Shown here piece after piece: positions 46,690 through 55,777 of a DNA stretch of 64,000 nt. This DNA comes from Peribacillus frigoritolerans (lineage in GTDB: Bacteria; Bacillota; Bacilli; Bacillales; DSM-1321). The notes beneath the pieces were generated by a model. That model was not told where the DNA came from, did no database searches, and saw only the letters and a list, made by a program, of their open reading frames with translations. Positions within the stretch are counted from its first letter, which is position 1. Each line of letters opens with the position of its first letter. The stretch lies in NCBI RefSeq assembly GCF_001636405.1, contig NZ_KV440950.1:4692778-4756777 (forward strand), written 5' to 3'. Both the position numbers and the translations under genes were made by a program.

Positions 46690-47367
46690 TTGACCATATC
46701 CAAAACAAATCGCTTATCACTTGTGGAGCAGGTGGTTTCCCAAATCGAATCGTTAATCGAATCAGGTGAATGGAAAATAGGAAATCAAATTCCCCCTGAA
46801 ATGGATTTGATCCAACAGTTCGATGTAAGCAGAAATACATTAAGGGAAGCTGTACGATCACTTGTTTACGCAGGGCTTTTAGTAACGAAACAAGGAAAGG
46901 GGACATTCGTAAGGTCATCAAGTGCCCTGGGGGCAGCATTTGAAAGAAGGATCCAGCAGTCAAGTATATTAGAAACGTTAGAGGTCCGTCATGCCCTTGA
47001 AAGAGAAGGAGCTCAGTTGGCGGCATTAAGACGTAATCAAGAAGATATAGAACAATTGCGGTTTCATATATCAGCCTGCTGTAGAGCTGCCGAAGCAAAG
47101 GATATCAAGGCCTACGAAGAAGCGGATATACAGTTACATAAATCGATTATGGTTTCATCACATAATGATTTATTGATTGATTTGTACGAACATATGGAAC
47201 ACTCCCTGCATGAATCCATCCATCAGATAGTGGAGATGAGTTCTGATGTGAACTTTCATTTGAACATTCATTGCAAACTTGTGGATGCCATCATCGAACA
47301 AGATGTGAACCGGGCAATCGAAACAGTGAATGAATACATTGCACAATTCAAAAAATCTTTAGAGTAA
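46690..47367 (+). CDS. GntR/FadR family regulator (FCD domain)
   Basis: The 225-residue protein has a GntR winged helix-turn-helix (about 1-72; IPPEMDLIQQFDVSRNTLRE and GLLVTKQGKGTFV) and an FCD ligand domain (about 90-220) whose metal-binding residues include the His in QLHKSIM and the His pair later in the domain. The start is the TTG at 46690 after AGAGGTG. It lies 14 bases before an MFS transporter gene, so it probably controls that gene's expression with its substrate as effector. Confidence 0.9.
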   Translation: MTISKTNRLSLVEQVVSQIESLIESGEWKIGNQIPPEMDLIQQFDVSRNTLREAVRSLVYAGLLVTKQGKGTFVRSSSALGAAFERRIQQSSILETLEVRHALEREGAQLAALRRNQEDIEQLRFHISACCRAAEAKDIKAYEEADIQLHKSIMVSSHNDLLIDLYEHMEHSLHESIHQIVEMSSDVNFHLNIHCKLVDAIIEQDVNRAIETVNEYIAQFKKSLE

Positions 47368-47381
47368 GTAAGGAGGAGATT

Positions 47382-48608
47382 ATGGGCATTCATCAAGCGG
47401 CAAATCAACTAGAACAAAGAAAAGTGGATATTAAACCAAGATTAGGACTGCTCATCATCGGAATCATTCTTCTTGGGGCAAATCTGAGGGCTCCCTTAAC
47501 ATCGGTTGGACCCCTTGTCACTTCGATCCGTGATAACTTGGGGATTTCCAATACATTATCAGGTTCATTAACGACATTGCCTTTGCTTTCCTTCGCTTTA
47601 TTATCACCGTTTGCACCTAGGATAGCACGGCGTTTTGGAATGGAGCTTACACTTTTCCTTTCCTTGGTATTATTAACGATCGGAATTGGGATACGCTCAG
47701 TTGGCGGAGTGCCGACATTGTTCATAGGGACCATTTTAATCGGGTTAGCCATTGCAATAGGCAATGTTTTGTTACCCAGTCTGATTAAACATAACTTTGC
47801 CAGGAACATCGGTTTGATGACAGGAACCTATGCTGTTTCCATGAATTTATGCGGCGCAATAGGTTCTGGGATCAGCATTCCCCTTGCTTCTTCATCCGGA
47901 TTGGGATGGGCTGGTGCCCTTGGATGTTGGGGGATTTTATCACTTATTACAGTTTTCTTATGGATGCCGCAATTAAGACGGCCATTCAACTCAGGTAAGG
48001 ATGTACAAACGGCGCAAAAGGATAAAAAGATTAACTTATGGCGTTCTGGTTTAGCCTGGCAGATTACATTCTTCATGGGTTTGCAATCGTTTATTTTCTA
48101 TACAGTAATTACCTGGATGCCTGAAATCCTGGAGCAAAAAGGCCTGAATGCTGATGAAGCTGGCTGGATGCTTTCCATCATGCAGCTTGCAGTCATTCCC
48201 ATAACATTCCTTGTGCCAATTTTAGCTGGACGCTTACAAAGTCAGCGTCTGTTAGTGGTCCCGCCTGTCATCTTCCTTATATCAGGGATATTCGGAATAT
48301 TATCCGGAAGCACGCTCTTCATCCCAGTATGCATGATATTGATTGGGATTGGAGTCGGAACCATATTCAGTTTATCGATGATGTTCTTTAGTCTTCGAAC
48401 ACAAAGCACGCATGAAGCGACGGAATTATCAGGAATGGCACAATCATTCGGGTACCTTTTAGCTGCCATTGGACCGGTATTATTCGGATTGCTTCATGAC
48501 ATTACACACAGCTGGACTCTTCCCTTACTGATGTTGGCCGCTATATCGGCACTTATTTTCATTGTTGGAATGCGTGCAGGAAATAATGAATATGTAACGA
48601 CTCAATAA
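47382..48608 (+). CDS. MFS transporter, CynX/NimT family
   Basis: The 408-residue protein has 12 membrane helices and the CynX/NimT pattern (LRAPLTSVGPLVTSIRDNLG near residues 39-58, GNVLLPSLIKHNF near 128). Family members carry cyanate, nitroimidazoles or other small compounds; B. subtilis YycB is similar. AAGGAGGAG precedes the ATG. It is the second gene of an operon with the FCD-type GntR regulator. Confidence 0.88.
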   Translation: MGIHQAANQLEQRKVDIKPRLGLLIIGIILLGANLRAPLTSVGPLVTSIRDNLGISNTLSGSLTTLPLLSFALLSPFAPRIARRFGMELTLFLSLVLLTIGIGIRSVGGVPTLFIGTILIGLAIAIGNVLLPSLIKHNFARNIGLMTGTYAVSMNLCGAIGSGISIPLASSSGLGWAGALGCWGILSLITVFLWMPQLRRPFNSGKDVQTAQKDKKINLWRSGLAWQITFFMGLQSFIFYTVITWMPEILEQKGLNADEAGWMLSIMQLAVIPITFLVPILAGRLQSQRLLVVPPVIFLISGIFGILSGSTLFIPVCMILIGIGVGTIFSLSMMFFSLRTQSTHEATELSGMAQSFGYLLAAIGPVLFGLLHDITHSWTLPLLMLAAISALIFIVGMRAGNNEYVTTQ

Positions 48609-49188
48609 AGCCAGTAAAGGTATAAAAGGTTCTAAACGGCAATGGCCCCGGTATTGTACCGGGGCCATTTACATACCAGCCACTGATAGCGGTACGACAT
48701 GTTCCCATTCCGTGATTTTAATTTTCGAATAAGTAGAGAGTGGTCTTTGGTTTAAAGTCTTTGGTTTAAATAGAGAAGGAATATATGGCGTTCTCGCTTC
48801 GGTCATTTCGCGGCTCCCTTATCTTTAGTAAAAATTATCAACCTCAAACTCTGTCAGATAAGAAAGTTTCACCTTCTCCATTTGGAGAAAAAGAAATGTC
48901 CTAGGCTTAGAAGAGGTAAGTTTATTTGCTGCATATTACGGATCATTATCATTAGGGTAAAGTACAAAGTGATTCCGATAACTCATTTACATTCTTTGAC
49001 CCTCGCTCAATATCCGAATGATGTGCATGCGAAAAAGCCATTGCTTAATGTTGAGCAATGGCCTTTGTGTATTTCCTTAATACGAGATAAAACTGAATAT
49101 TCCGAAAAAGTAGTCCGATGTGAACCGTACGCCTTTTTACCTTCAACTATATTGAATTGAAAAAAAATTACTTTCCACTCTTCCTATT
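48609..49188. other. Intergenic stretch between transporter and yhbH
   Basis: No supported gene over 580 bases. It holds two hairpins: the terminator at 48641-48669 and GCCATTGCT pairing with AGCAATGGC at 49040-49064, which may end an unseen transcript. A 92-codon frame here lacks a ribosome-binding site and family features. Confidence 0.5.
48641..48669 (+). terminator. Terminator of the GntR-MFS operon
   Basis: AATGGCCCCGGTA pairs perfectly with TACCGGGGCCATT around TTG. Confidence 0.88.
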
Positions 49189-50358
49189 TTAAGCATACTT
49201 CTTACTTTCCTCATCTTTAAAAAAGCTCTTCATTGCATGGAAAACATCAGCCTTTTGCTTAAGGATATAGTACCTGAATTTTTCATTATCGATGTTCTTA
49301 TAAGCTGTCATCAATGTCGAATGGCGATTGTATTGATTGACTTCCCCGTATCCGAACATATTGGAAACCTTCATGAGTTCTTCAACAAGCTTAACGCATC
49401 TGACGTTATCGGATGTTAGGTTATCACCATCGGAAAAGTGAAACGGATAGATATTAAACTTCGCAGGGTCATATTTATGATCAATAAGTTCTAATGCTTT
49501 TCGGTATACGGACGAACAAATCGTACCGCCGCTTTCCCCTTTTGAAAAGAAATCCTCTTCCGGAACGACTTTCGCTTCTGTATGATGGGCAATGAACTCG
49601 ATTTCCACGGTCTCATATTTTGTCCGCAAGAAACGGTTCATCCAAAAGAAAAAGCTTCGAGCCATATATTTTTCCCATAACCCCATACTTCCGGAAGTAT
49701 CCATCATTGCCAGTACAACTGCTTTGGAATCAGGTTTCTGAACCTCATTCCAGGTTTTGAATTTAAAGTCTTCCTTATAAATAGGGTGAAAACCGGGGTG
49801 CCCCCTTAAGGCGTTCCGTTTGAAAGCGGATATCATCGTTTTCTTTTTATCGATATTTCCCATTAGGCCTGTCTTGCGGATGTCGTTGAATTCAATATGT
49901 TCAAGAGTGTGCTCCGCATGTTCTTTCTTCTGAAGATTAGGGAGTTCCAGTTGACTGAACAAGGCCTCCTCCAATTCCATCATCGACACTTCGGCTTCAT
50001 AATAATCCTCGCCGGCCTTGTCACCTGCACCTTGGCCCTTACCGGCTCCGGCATCGGACGGTGAGCCATCCCTTGCGACTACATCCCCCACTTTACTGTC
50101 TCCATCGCCTTGCCCTACATGTTTGTTCTTATCATAGTTATAACGAATTTTGTATTCATCCAAGGAGCGAATGGGGATCTTGATGACATCCCGGCCATTG
50201 GACATTACGATGCTTTCTTCTGAAATTAGATCAGGCAAATTATTCTTGATCGCTTCCTGCACCTTTTCCTGATGGCGTTGTTGATCATCATAGCCTTTCC
50301 GATGGAGGGTCCAATTTTCCTGTGAGATTACATACTGTTGATTACTCTCTTCCGACAT
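49189..50358 (-). CDS. yhbH: Sporulation protein YhbH (DUF444)
   Basis: The 389-residue protein matches YhbH, a SigE-dependent sporulation protein of unknown biochemical role. It has a basic N-terminal part, a glycine/aspartate-rich linker near 80-115 ([25 protein letters not shown]) and a von Willebrand A-like domain starting with MMDTSGSMG near 215. The gene is read in the same direction as prkA, with small genes in between; in many spore-formers yhbH, prkA and spoVR are functionally linked. Confidence 0.95.
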   Translation of the reverse strand: MSEESNQQYVISQENWTLHRKGYDDQQRHQEKVQEAIKNNLPDLISEESIVMSNGRDVIKIPIRSLDEYKIRYNYDKNKHVGQGDGDSKVGDVVARDGSPSDAGAGKGQGAGDKAGEDYYEAEVSMMELEEALFSQLELPNLQKKEHAEHTLEHIEFNDIRKTGLMGNIDKKKTMISAFKRNALRGHPGFHPIYKEDFKFKTWNEVQKPDSKAVVLAMMDTSGSMGLWEKYMARSFFFWMNRFLRTKYETVEIEFIAHHTEAKVVPEEDFFSKGESGGTICSSVYRKALELIDHKYDPAKFNIYPFHFSDGDNLTSDNVRCVKLVEELMKVSNMFGYGEVNQYNRHSTLMTAYKNIDNEKFRYYILKQKADVFHAMKSFFKDEESKKYA

Positions 50359-50476
50359 TCTCTTCCCCCCTTAAAAATGTTTGCACGCTTTTCATCATTC
50401 CTTCATATAATAAGTTAGTGTGGGAATGCCCACATCATTCCGGTTTTCCATTGAAAAATACAGTGCGAAAAAACGG

Positions 50477-50563
50477 ATGAAAAGAAAAGTATTACTCTAT
50501 CTTATGCAGCGACGCAGGATAATTTACAACAAAATTAATAATGGATGTTTGCCCATGAACTAG
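50477..50563 (+). CDS. Possible 28-residue basic peptide
   Basis: A short frame (MKRKVLLYLMQRRRIIYNKI at the start) is basic and hydrophobic, ends 60 bases before a strong terminator, and has no ribosome-binding site. It is recorded only because the terminator needs a transcript. Confidence 0.15.
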   Translation: MKRKVLLYLMQRRRIIYNKINNGCLPMN

Positions 50564-50622
50564 ACAAGTCCTGACAGGGGCGTTAAAGCCCTTTAAGGTT
50601 ATTTCTAAATAAGGAATATAAC

Positions 50623-50664
50623 AAAACGAACAGACCTGATGATTTTCAGGTCTGTTCGTTTTTT
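50623..50664 (+). terminator. Strong terminator without an assigned gene
   Basis: AACGAACAGACCTGA pairs with TCAGGTCTGTTCGTT, followed by TTTT; the flanks would work in both directions. On the plus strand no clear gene precedes it. Confidence 0.85.
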
Positions 50665-50755
50665 CATTCATCGGTAATAGGATCGCTTTAAGCCAGAAGT
50701 AATGGAGCAGCAAAAGACTCCCAGGACATTTTAAAAAAAGCAATGGAACACAACA

Positions 50756-50792
50756 AAAAGGATGTCCCAGCAGTTTTTCTGGACACCCCTTT
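50756..50792 (-). terminator. Terminator of the 59-residue gene
   Basis: GGGTGTCCAG pairs with CTGGGACATCC, followed leftwards by TTTTTG. Confidence 0.75.
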
Positions 50793-50826
50793 TACACAGA
50801 TAGAATGATTCTGGTTGTGGTATTCG

Positions 50827-51006
50827 TCAACCCTTCTCTTCCTCTATTTCATGTTGAACTGTACCTGGGCGTTTATCCCACTCTTTCAATTCTTCATTCG
50901 TCCTTTGATTTTCCATCTGCTTTCCAAGTTCTTTCATCTCTTCATAATCCTTAGCCATGGAGCTATTTTCCGGTACATGTTCTTTTTTCAGTTCCTCTTT
51001 GCTCAT
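50827..51006 (-). CDS. Small hydrophilic protein, 59 residues
   Basis: The frame has AGAGGTG 7 bases before its ATG and a terminator after its stop. The protein (MSKEELKKEHVPENSSMAKD at the start) is highly charged, without cysteine, and predicted helical, like many small cytosolic or spore proteins of Bacillus. I do not recognise the family. It is divergent from the HMA-like gene at 51125. Confidence 0.6.
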   Translation of the reverse strand: MSKEELKKEHVPENSSMAKDYEEMKELGKQMENQRTNEELKEWDKRPGTVQHEIEEEKG

Positions 51007-51124
51007 TTGCCATCACCTCTACTTATAGATACCCAATATTACCAAATCCGAAACGTAACATATCTAATGGAAATATGGGGTATAGATAAAACATTATGAG
51101 CAAATGTAAGGAGGTGCAAGATCT

Positions 51125-51334
51125 ATGCAAACAACTACCCTTTATGTAAAGGAAGCAACGTCAGAAGGCCCTATTTTAAATCTGGAGTCCATACTTTTGA
51201 AAACGGAAGGTGTGGAACGTGCGATCATCGATGTTGATGATGGGGAAATTAAAATTGACCATAGCGAAGAAAAACTATCACCGAATCAACTTATTACACT
51301 TATTGAACAGTATGGCTTGAATGTAACTAAATAG
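51125..51334 (+). CDS. HMA-like small protein lacking the CxxC motif
   Basis: The 69-residue protein follows the heavy-metal-associated fold pattern: a first strand (TTLYVKEA), a helix, TEGVERAIIDVDDGEIKID as the hairpin, and a last helix-strand (LITLIEQYGLNV). The metal-binding CxxC after strand 1 is replaced by ATSEGP, so it should not bind copper in the usual way. AAGGAGG lies 10 bases before the ATG. A hairpin follows. Function unknown. Confidence 0.7.
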   Translation: MQTTTLYVKEATSEGPILNLESILLKTEGVERAIIDVDDGEIKIDHSEEKLSPNQLITLIEQYGLNVTK

Positions 51335-51342
51335 AAATCAAT

Positions 51343-51383
51343 AGCACCGGGTTTCCTTCATTCAGAAGGGACTGGTGCTTTGT
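51343..51383 (+). terminator. Terminator of the HMA-like gene
   Basis: AGCACC pairs with GGTGCT, extended by TTCCTT with AAGGG, followed by TTGTTGG. Confidence 0.6.
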
Positions 51384-51504
51384 TGGGTTATAATCTCCCA
51401 TGCCTACTATAATCACCGTTATAAAAAGATTCATGATTTCAATAGAAATCCTGGATTTCCTCTAATCCACCTTTCATTCATCCAACCTTCCGTAAACGGT
51501 AATA

Positions 51505-51531
51505 AACCCCTGCCCGATCGGGGGCAGGAGC
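51505..51531 (-). terminator. GC-rich hairpin past prkA
   Basis: CCTGCCC pairs with GGGCAGG around GATC. The T-tract on the leftward side is short (GGGGTTTATT), so it is a weak terminator candidate. Confidence 0.45.
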
Positions 51532-51544
51532 AAAAAATTATGGA

Positions 51545-53440
51545 TTACCGATTTAACAAGCTGCCCACATAGCGCAGCAAATCATTGGCTGAAGTCGAAT
51601 TATATCCGTGCTCGTCTATAAGTCTCGTGATGACCTCGTTCACTTTCTTCAGTTGCCTTTCGTCTGGTGTCTTCGTTGAAGTGGTGATCTTAACGACATC
51701 CTTCAAATCAGCGAATAGTTTTTTCTGGATCGCTTCCCGTAAACGATCATGGGAATTATAATCAAATCGCTTCCCTTTACGGGCATATGCTGAAATTCGA
51801 ATTAATATTTCTTCGCGGAATGCTTTTTTTGCATTCTCGGAAATTCCAATTTGCTCTTCTATCGAGCGCATCAATTTTTCATCTGGGTTGATTTCTTCTC
51901 CAGTCAATGGATCGCGCAGCCTTGATTTATTGCAGTATGCTTCGACATTATCCAGATAATTATCCATGAGGATTTTCGCCGACTCTTCATATGAATATAC
52001 AAAAGCTTTTTGCACTTCATTTTTTGCAATGGCATCGTATTCTTTACGTGCCAGTGAAATGAAATTTAAATACCGCTCCCGGAGTTCGTTCGTAATGGAC
52101 GGATGCTGGTCAAGACCTGCTTTTAATGACATAAGTACATCCAATGCATTAATGGACGGATTCTCCTTACGTATTATCGTAGAGGAAATCCGGTTAATTA
52201 CGTAACGCGGGTCGATTCCGCTCATGCCTTCGTCCTGATATTCTTTTTTCAATTCATTGATGTCTGCGGAATTAAATCCTTCAACATTTTCCCCATCATA
52301 AAGCCTCATCTTTTTCACTAAATCGATATCGCCCTTTTTGGGATCTTTCAGGCGGGTCATGATGCTGAAGATTGCCGCCACCCTTAATGTATGCGGGGCT
52401 ATATGAACATCCGAGACATCACTTTCACGAATCATTTTTTCATAAATCTTCTCTTCCTCGGTAACCTTCAAGTTATATGGAATAGGCATGACAATGATAC
52501 GGGAATGCAATGCTTCATTTTTCTTGTTGGAAATGAACGCTTTATACTCCGTTTCATTCGTATGAGCCACAATGAGTTCATCTGCACTGATCAATGCAAA
52601 ACGGCCAGCTTTAAAATTCCCCTCTTGTGTCAATGATAGCAAATGCCATAAGAATTTCTCATCACATTTCAGCATCTCCTGGAACTCCATCATCCCGCGG
52701 TTCGCCTTGTTCAGCTCGCCATCAAAGCGATAGGCACGCGGATCTGATTCAGAACCGTATTCGGCAATGGTCGAAAAATCGATGCTTCCCGTCAAATCAG
52801 CAATATCCTGTGACTTAGGATCAGAAGGACTGAATGTTCCAATTCCAACACGCTTATCCTCCGAAAGGAAAATACGTTCGACCATAACATCTTCAATCCT
52901 GCTTCCATACTCCTGTTCTAACCTCATTACATTCAGCGGCGAAAGATTTCCTTCAATCCTGATGCCATATTCTTCAAAGAAATCATCCCGTAAATACTGC
53001 GGAATGAGATGCAGTGGATCTTCATGCATCGGGCATCCTTTTATTGCATAAATCGCACCAGAGTCTTTTAACGAATAATTTTCAAGTCCACGCTTCAGTA
53101 AAGAAACGAGTGTGGACTTCCCACCTGACACCGGACCCATGAGAAGCAATATCCGCTTACGGACATCCAGCCGCTTTGCTGCCGGATGGAAATATTCCTC
53201 GATGAGCCTTTCCAGTGAATCTTCAAGGCCAAATAACTGACCGCTGAAAAAATTGTATTTCTTTGTCCCATTTACTTCTTCTATCCCTGCATCTCTGATC
53301 ATGTTGTATACACGTGAATGAGCAGATTGAGCAACTAAAGGCGTTTCTTTCAATATTTCTAAGTACTCTGCGAAGGTGCCTTCCCACTTCAGCTTCTGTT
53401 CATCTTCTCTAAATTTTTCGATTTTCTTTAAAATATCCAT
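51545..53440 (-). CDS. prkA: Serine protein kinase / AAA+ protease PrkA
   Basis: The 631-residue protein has the same length as B. subtilis PrkA. It has an N-terminal AAA+ domain with Walker A GPVSGGKSTL near residue 107 and a C-terminal PrkA kinase-like domain (about 390-631). In B. subtilis PrkA is a SigE-induced sporulation factor and has been described as a Lon-like protease. The start at 53440 follows GGGGGAGG; 20 upstream codons overlap this site. It pairs functionally with yhbH further along the same strand. Confidence 0.96.
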   Translation of the reverse strand: MDILKKIEKFREDEQKLKWEGTFAEYLEILKETPLVAQSAHSRVYNMIRDAGIEEVNGTKKYNFFSGQLFGLEDSLERLIEEYFHPAAKRLDVRKRILLLMGPVSGGKSTLVSLLKRGLENYSLKDSGAIYAIKGCPMHEDPLHLIPQYLRDDFFEEYGIRIEGNLSPLNVMRLEQEYGSRIEDVMVERIFLSEDKRVGIGTFSPSDPKSQDIADLTGSIDFSTIAEYGSESDPRAYRFDGELNKANRGMMEFQEMLKCDEKFLWHLLSLTQEGNFKAGRFALISADELIVAHTNETEYKAFISNKKNEALHSRIIVMPIPYNLKVTEEEKIYEKMIRESDVSDVHIAPHTLRVAAIFSIMTRLKDPKKGDIDLVKKMRLYDGENVEGFNSADINELKKEYQDEGMSGIDPRYVINRISSTIIRKENPSINALDVLMSLKAGLDQHPSITNELRERYLNFISLARKEYDAIAKNEVQKAFVYSYEESAKILMDNYLDNVEAYCNKSRLRDPLTGEEINPDEKLMRSIEEQIGISENAKKAFREEILIRISAYARKGKRFDYNSHDRLREAIQKKLFADLKDVVKITTSTKTPDERQLKKVNEVITRLIDEHGYNSTSANDLLRYVGSLLNR

Positions 53441-53694
53441 TAAGGAACCTCCCCCTGTCACTTTCAGAGAATACTTAAATCTATGCTCCAAGTCTGACAA
53501 ACATGTCAGACTTTAAAAAGTGGACGGGCATTGTTTCGAATCCCGCTTGACTCTCCATGTATCGAAAAGGGCTTAATCATTGAGAATTGATGACAAATAT
53601 GCTGACAAGAAAATTTGTGTGCACTCCTGCTAAAAATTAGGGTATACTAAGCCTATACTTAAGTGGGACAATATGGGTAAAGGGAGGTCACAAC

Positions 53695-53784
53695 ATGGGC
53701 ACAGTTATTATCGTTGGAGTTGCTGTAACATTTTTAGCCGCTATCTTCACTGCCGGGTATGACGATAAACCAGGTGTGAAATAA
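53695..53784 (+). CDS. Small single-pass membrane peptide, 29 residues
   Basis: The ATG is 8 bases after AAAGGGAGG. The peptide is one hydrophobic helix (VIIVGVAVTFLAAIFTAG) with a short charged tail (YDDKPGVK). A TATACT lies at 53643-53648 upstream and a perfect terminator 28 bases downstream. Such small membrane peptides are common in bacilli, some in sporulation; I cannot name this one. Confidence 0.65.
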   Translation: MGTVIIVGVAVTFLAAIFTAGYDDKPGVK

Positions 53785-53811
53785 AAAATAACAGCCTTTT
53801 CTAAAACTCCA

Positions 53812-53850
53812 AAAAAAGGGACAGCAAATAAAATTTGCCGTCCCTTTTTT
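53812..53850 (+). terminator. Bidirectional terminator
   Basis: AAAAAAGGGACAGCAAAT pairs with ATTTGCCGTCCCTTTTTT; it serves the small peptide gene and the converging permease gene. Confidence 0.92.
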
Positions 53851-53938
53851 GAATCCTCATCTATATATAAATATAGAAGCACTTTCGAAGTCATTCACGA
53901 ATGGCTTATTGAGCATGCCAATCGAATAGGCTTCATCA

Positions 53939-55573
53939 TTATACAGCGTTCTTTTTATCAGTTTGAGCTGAAACGTTGTTCTCCATCGATCTCAAGTCTT
54001 CATTCACTTTTTGTCCTTGTTCCAAATATTCCGTTTGGAAACCACTTTTTATTGCCCAACTATAAAACATTAGTGATAAACATGTAATGATGACCATATC
54101 CAAACCAAATGGGATTATGTTTAGTCCACCAAACTTTTCACTGCCTAAGTATGAAATGGTCATCATACAGAGTAAGTAAACAACCATCCAAAGCCCTGCT
54201 GAAAAGTTTTGGCGGAATCCCTTCCATTTTATTTTTGATTGATAATAGAAATAAACGGGAAGACCAGCCATAATGATAAATAATACTTGACCTGTAAGCG
54301 GCCATCTTGCCCAATATAGAACCAAAGAAGCAAAGACAAAGCCCAGTGGTGCAATGATGCTTAATCCTTTTAAACGTAATGGTCTGTACAAGTTCTGACC
54401 TGTGCGTCTTAATGTCATAACAGTAACTGGACCTGTAATATAAGAGACTAAAGTCGCAACTGAAATAACCTCTGCCAATACGCCCCAGCCTCTAAACATG
54501 AATAAAAATAAGAAAGATACGCCTAGATTAAAAAACATGGCTTGACGCGGGATTCCATAAAGAGGATGCAGTTTTCCAAACACACTTGGTAAATATTTAT
54601 TCTTTTCCATTCCATAGAGCATTCGTGACGTTGTCGCCGTGTATGTTATTCCTGTCCCCGAAGGAGAAATAAAAGCATCTACGTATAGTAAAATAACCAA
54701 CCAGTTTATGCCTAAAACAATTGCTAAGTCAGCAAACGGTGAATTGAAATTCAAATGTTGCCATCCATTCACAATCATGGACGGGTCAACGGCTCCAATA
54801 AACGCAACCTGTAATAGAACGTAGATGACCGTTGCAATTAAAATGGAGCCAATTACTGCAATTGGGATCGAACGTCCAGGATTCTTTGCCTCACCTGCCA
54901 TGTTAATTGGACTTTGAAAACCGTTAAATGCAAAGATGATACCAGAAGTTGCTACAGCAGTAAGTACACTTGCCCAACCATTAGGAGCGATACTTCCTGC
55001 AGATGTAAAATTGGATGCATGAAACCCGGCAAATAAAAGTGAGCCAATCGTAAGTCCAGGAATAATAACCTTAAAGACTGTAATGAATGAATTAGCTTTC
55101 GAAAACAAACTGACTGTCCAGTAATTTAATAAAAAGTAGACGATCAGCAATACAGAGGCAATTGCCAAGCCTCCTCCAGTAAGACTTCCATTTTCTACTA
55201 AACCATGTGTCCACTGTGCCCATTCCCATGGCCATGAGCTCATATATTGAACAGAAGCAATCGCTTCAACTGGAATTACGGAAACGATTGCAATCCAGTT
55301 TGCCCAGCCTGCAATAAACCCTAAAAAAGAACCATGAGAGTACTGCGTGTATTTTACCATACCCCCAGCTTCAGGAAACATAGACCCTAATTCACTGTAA
55401 GATAGTGCGATAAATAAAATAACAACCATCCCGATAATCCAAGAGATAATGGCAGCGGGTCCTGCAATCTGTGCCGCTCTCCAAGCTCCGAATAACCAAC
55501 CTGAGCCAATAATTGACCCGAGTCCCACCATCATTAACGAAAATGTTCCCATCTTTCGCTGCATATTATTCAT
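53939..55573 (-). CDS. APC family amino acid permease linked to glutaminase
   Basis: The 544-residue protein has 12-13 membrane helices and the APC motif LGSIIGSGWLFG near the start, with FPEAGGMVKYTQYSHG near 68. It starts at 55573 after GGTGA; 26 upstream codons lack a site. Lying 205 bases after the glutaminase gene on the same strand, it probably imports glutamine or a related amino acid, or exports glutamate or GABA. In B. subtilis the glutaminase partner is the unrelated symporter GlnT, so a different transporter has taken this place. Confidence 0.85.
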   Translation of the reverse strand: MNNMQRKMGTFSLMMVGLGSIIGSGWLFGAWRAAQIAGPAAIISWIIGMVVILFIALSYSELGSMFPEAGGMVKYTQYSHGSFLGFIAGWANWIAIVSVIPVEAIASVQYMSSWPWEWAQWTHGLVENGSLTGGGLAIASVLLIVYFLLNYWTVSLFSKANSFITVFKVIIPGLTIGSLLFAGFHASNFTSAGSIAPNGWASVLTAVATSGIIFAFNGFQSPINMAGEAKNPGRSIPIAVIGSILIATVIYVLLQVAFIGAVDPSMIVNGWQHLNFNSPFADLAIVLGINWLVILLYVDAFISPSGTGITYTATTSRMLYGMEKNKYLPSVFGKLHPLYGIPRQAMFFNLGVSFLFLFMFRGWGVLAEVISVATLVSYITGPVTVMTLRRTGQNLYRPLRLKGLSIIAPLGFVFASLVLYWARWPLTGQVLFIIMAGLPVYFYYQSKIKWKGFRQNFSAGLWMVVYLLCMMTISYLGSEKFGGLNIIPFGLDMVIITCLSLMFYSWAIKSGFQTEYLEQGQKVNEDLRSMENNVSAQTDKKNAV

Positions 55574-55777
55574 ACATTTTTCACCATGCTTTCCAAAATT
55601 ATTCTTTACGTTTAAAAGTAACTGGATTAATGATTCGTGTAGGGCGCCCAATTACATCTTAAAGTAGTTGCTGCATTTACATCACCTCTTGTAAAAGTTT
55701 GAAAATTGATGAGGAAACCTTAAGGATGTCCCCTTATTGCTTCTATTAATTACACCGGAACCAAATTTTTCTGCATT

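Noticed and set aside
48938-48960. Fur-box-like ATCATTATCATT
   Set aside because: Only half of the symmetric site matches and no iron-related gene follows.
48882-49160. 92-codon frame between the MFS gene and yhbH
   Set aside because: No ribosome-binding site, low-complexity composition, includes a hairpin, no family resemblance.
50492-50743. 83-codon minus-strand frame near yhbH
   Set aside because: It reads through a strong bidirectional terminator hairpin and has no start signal.
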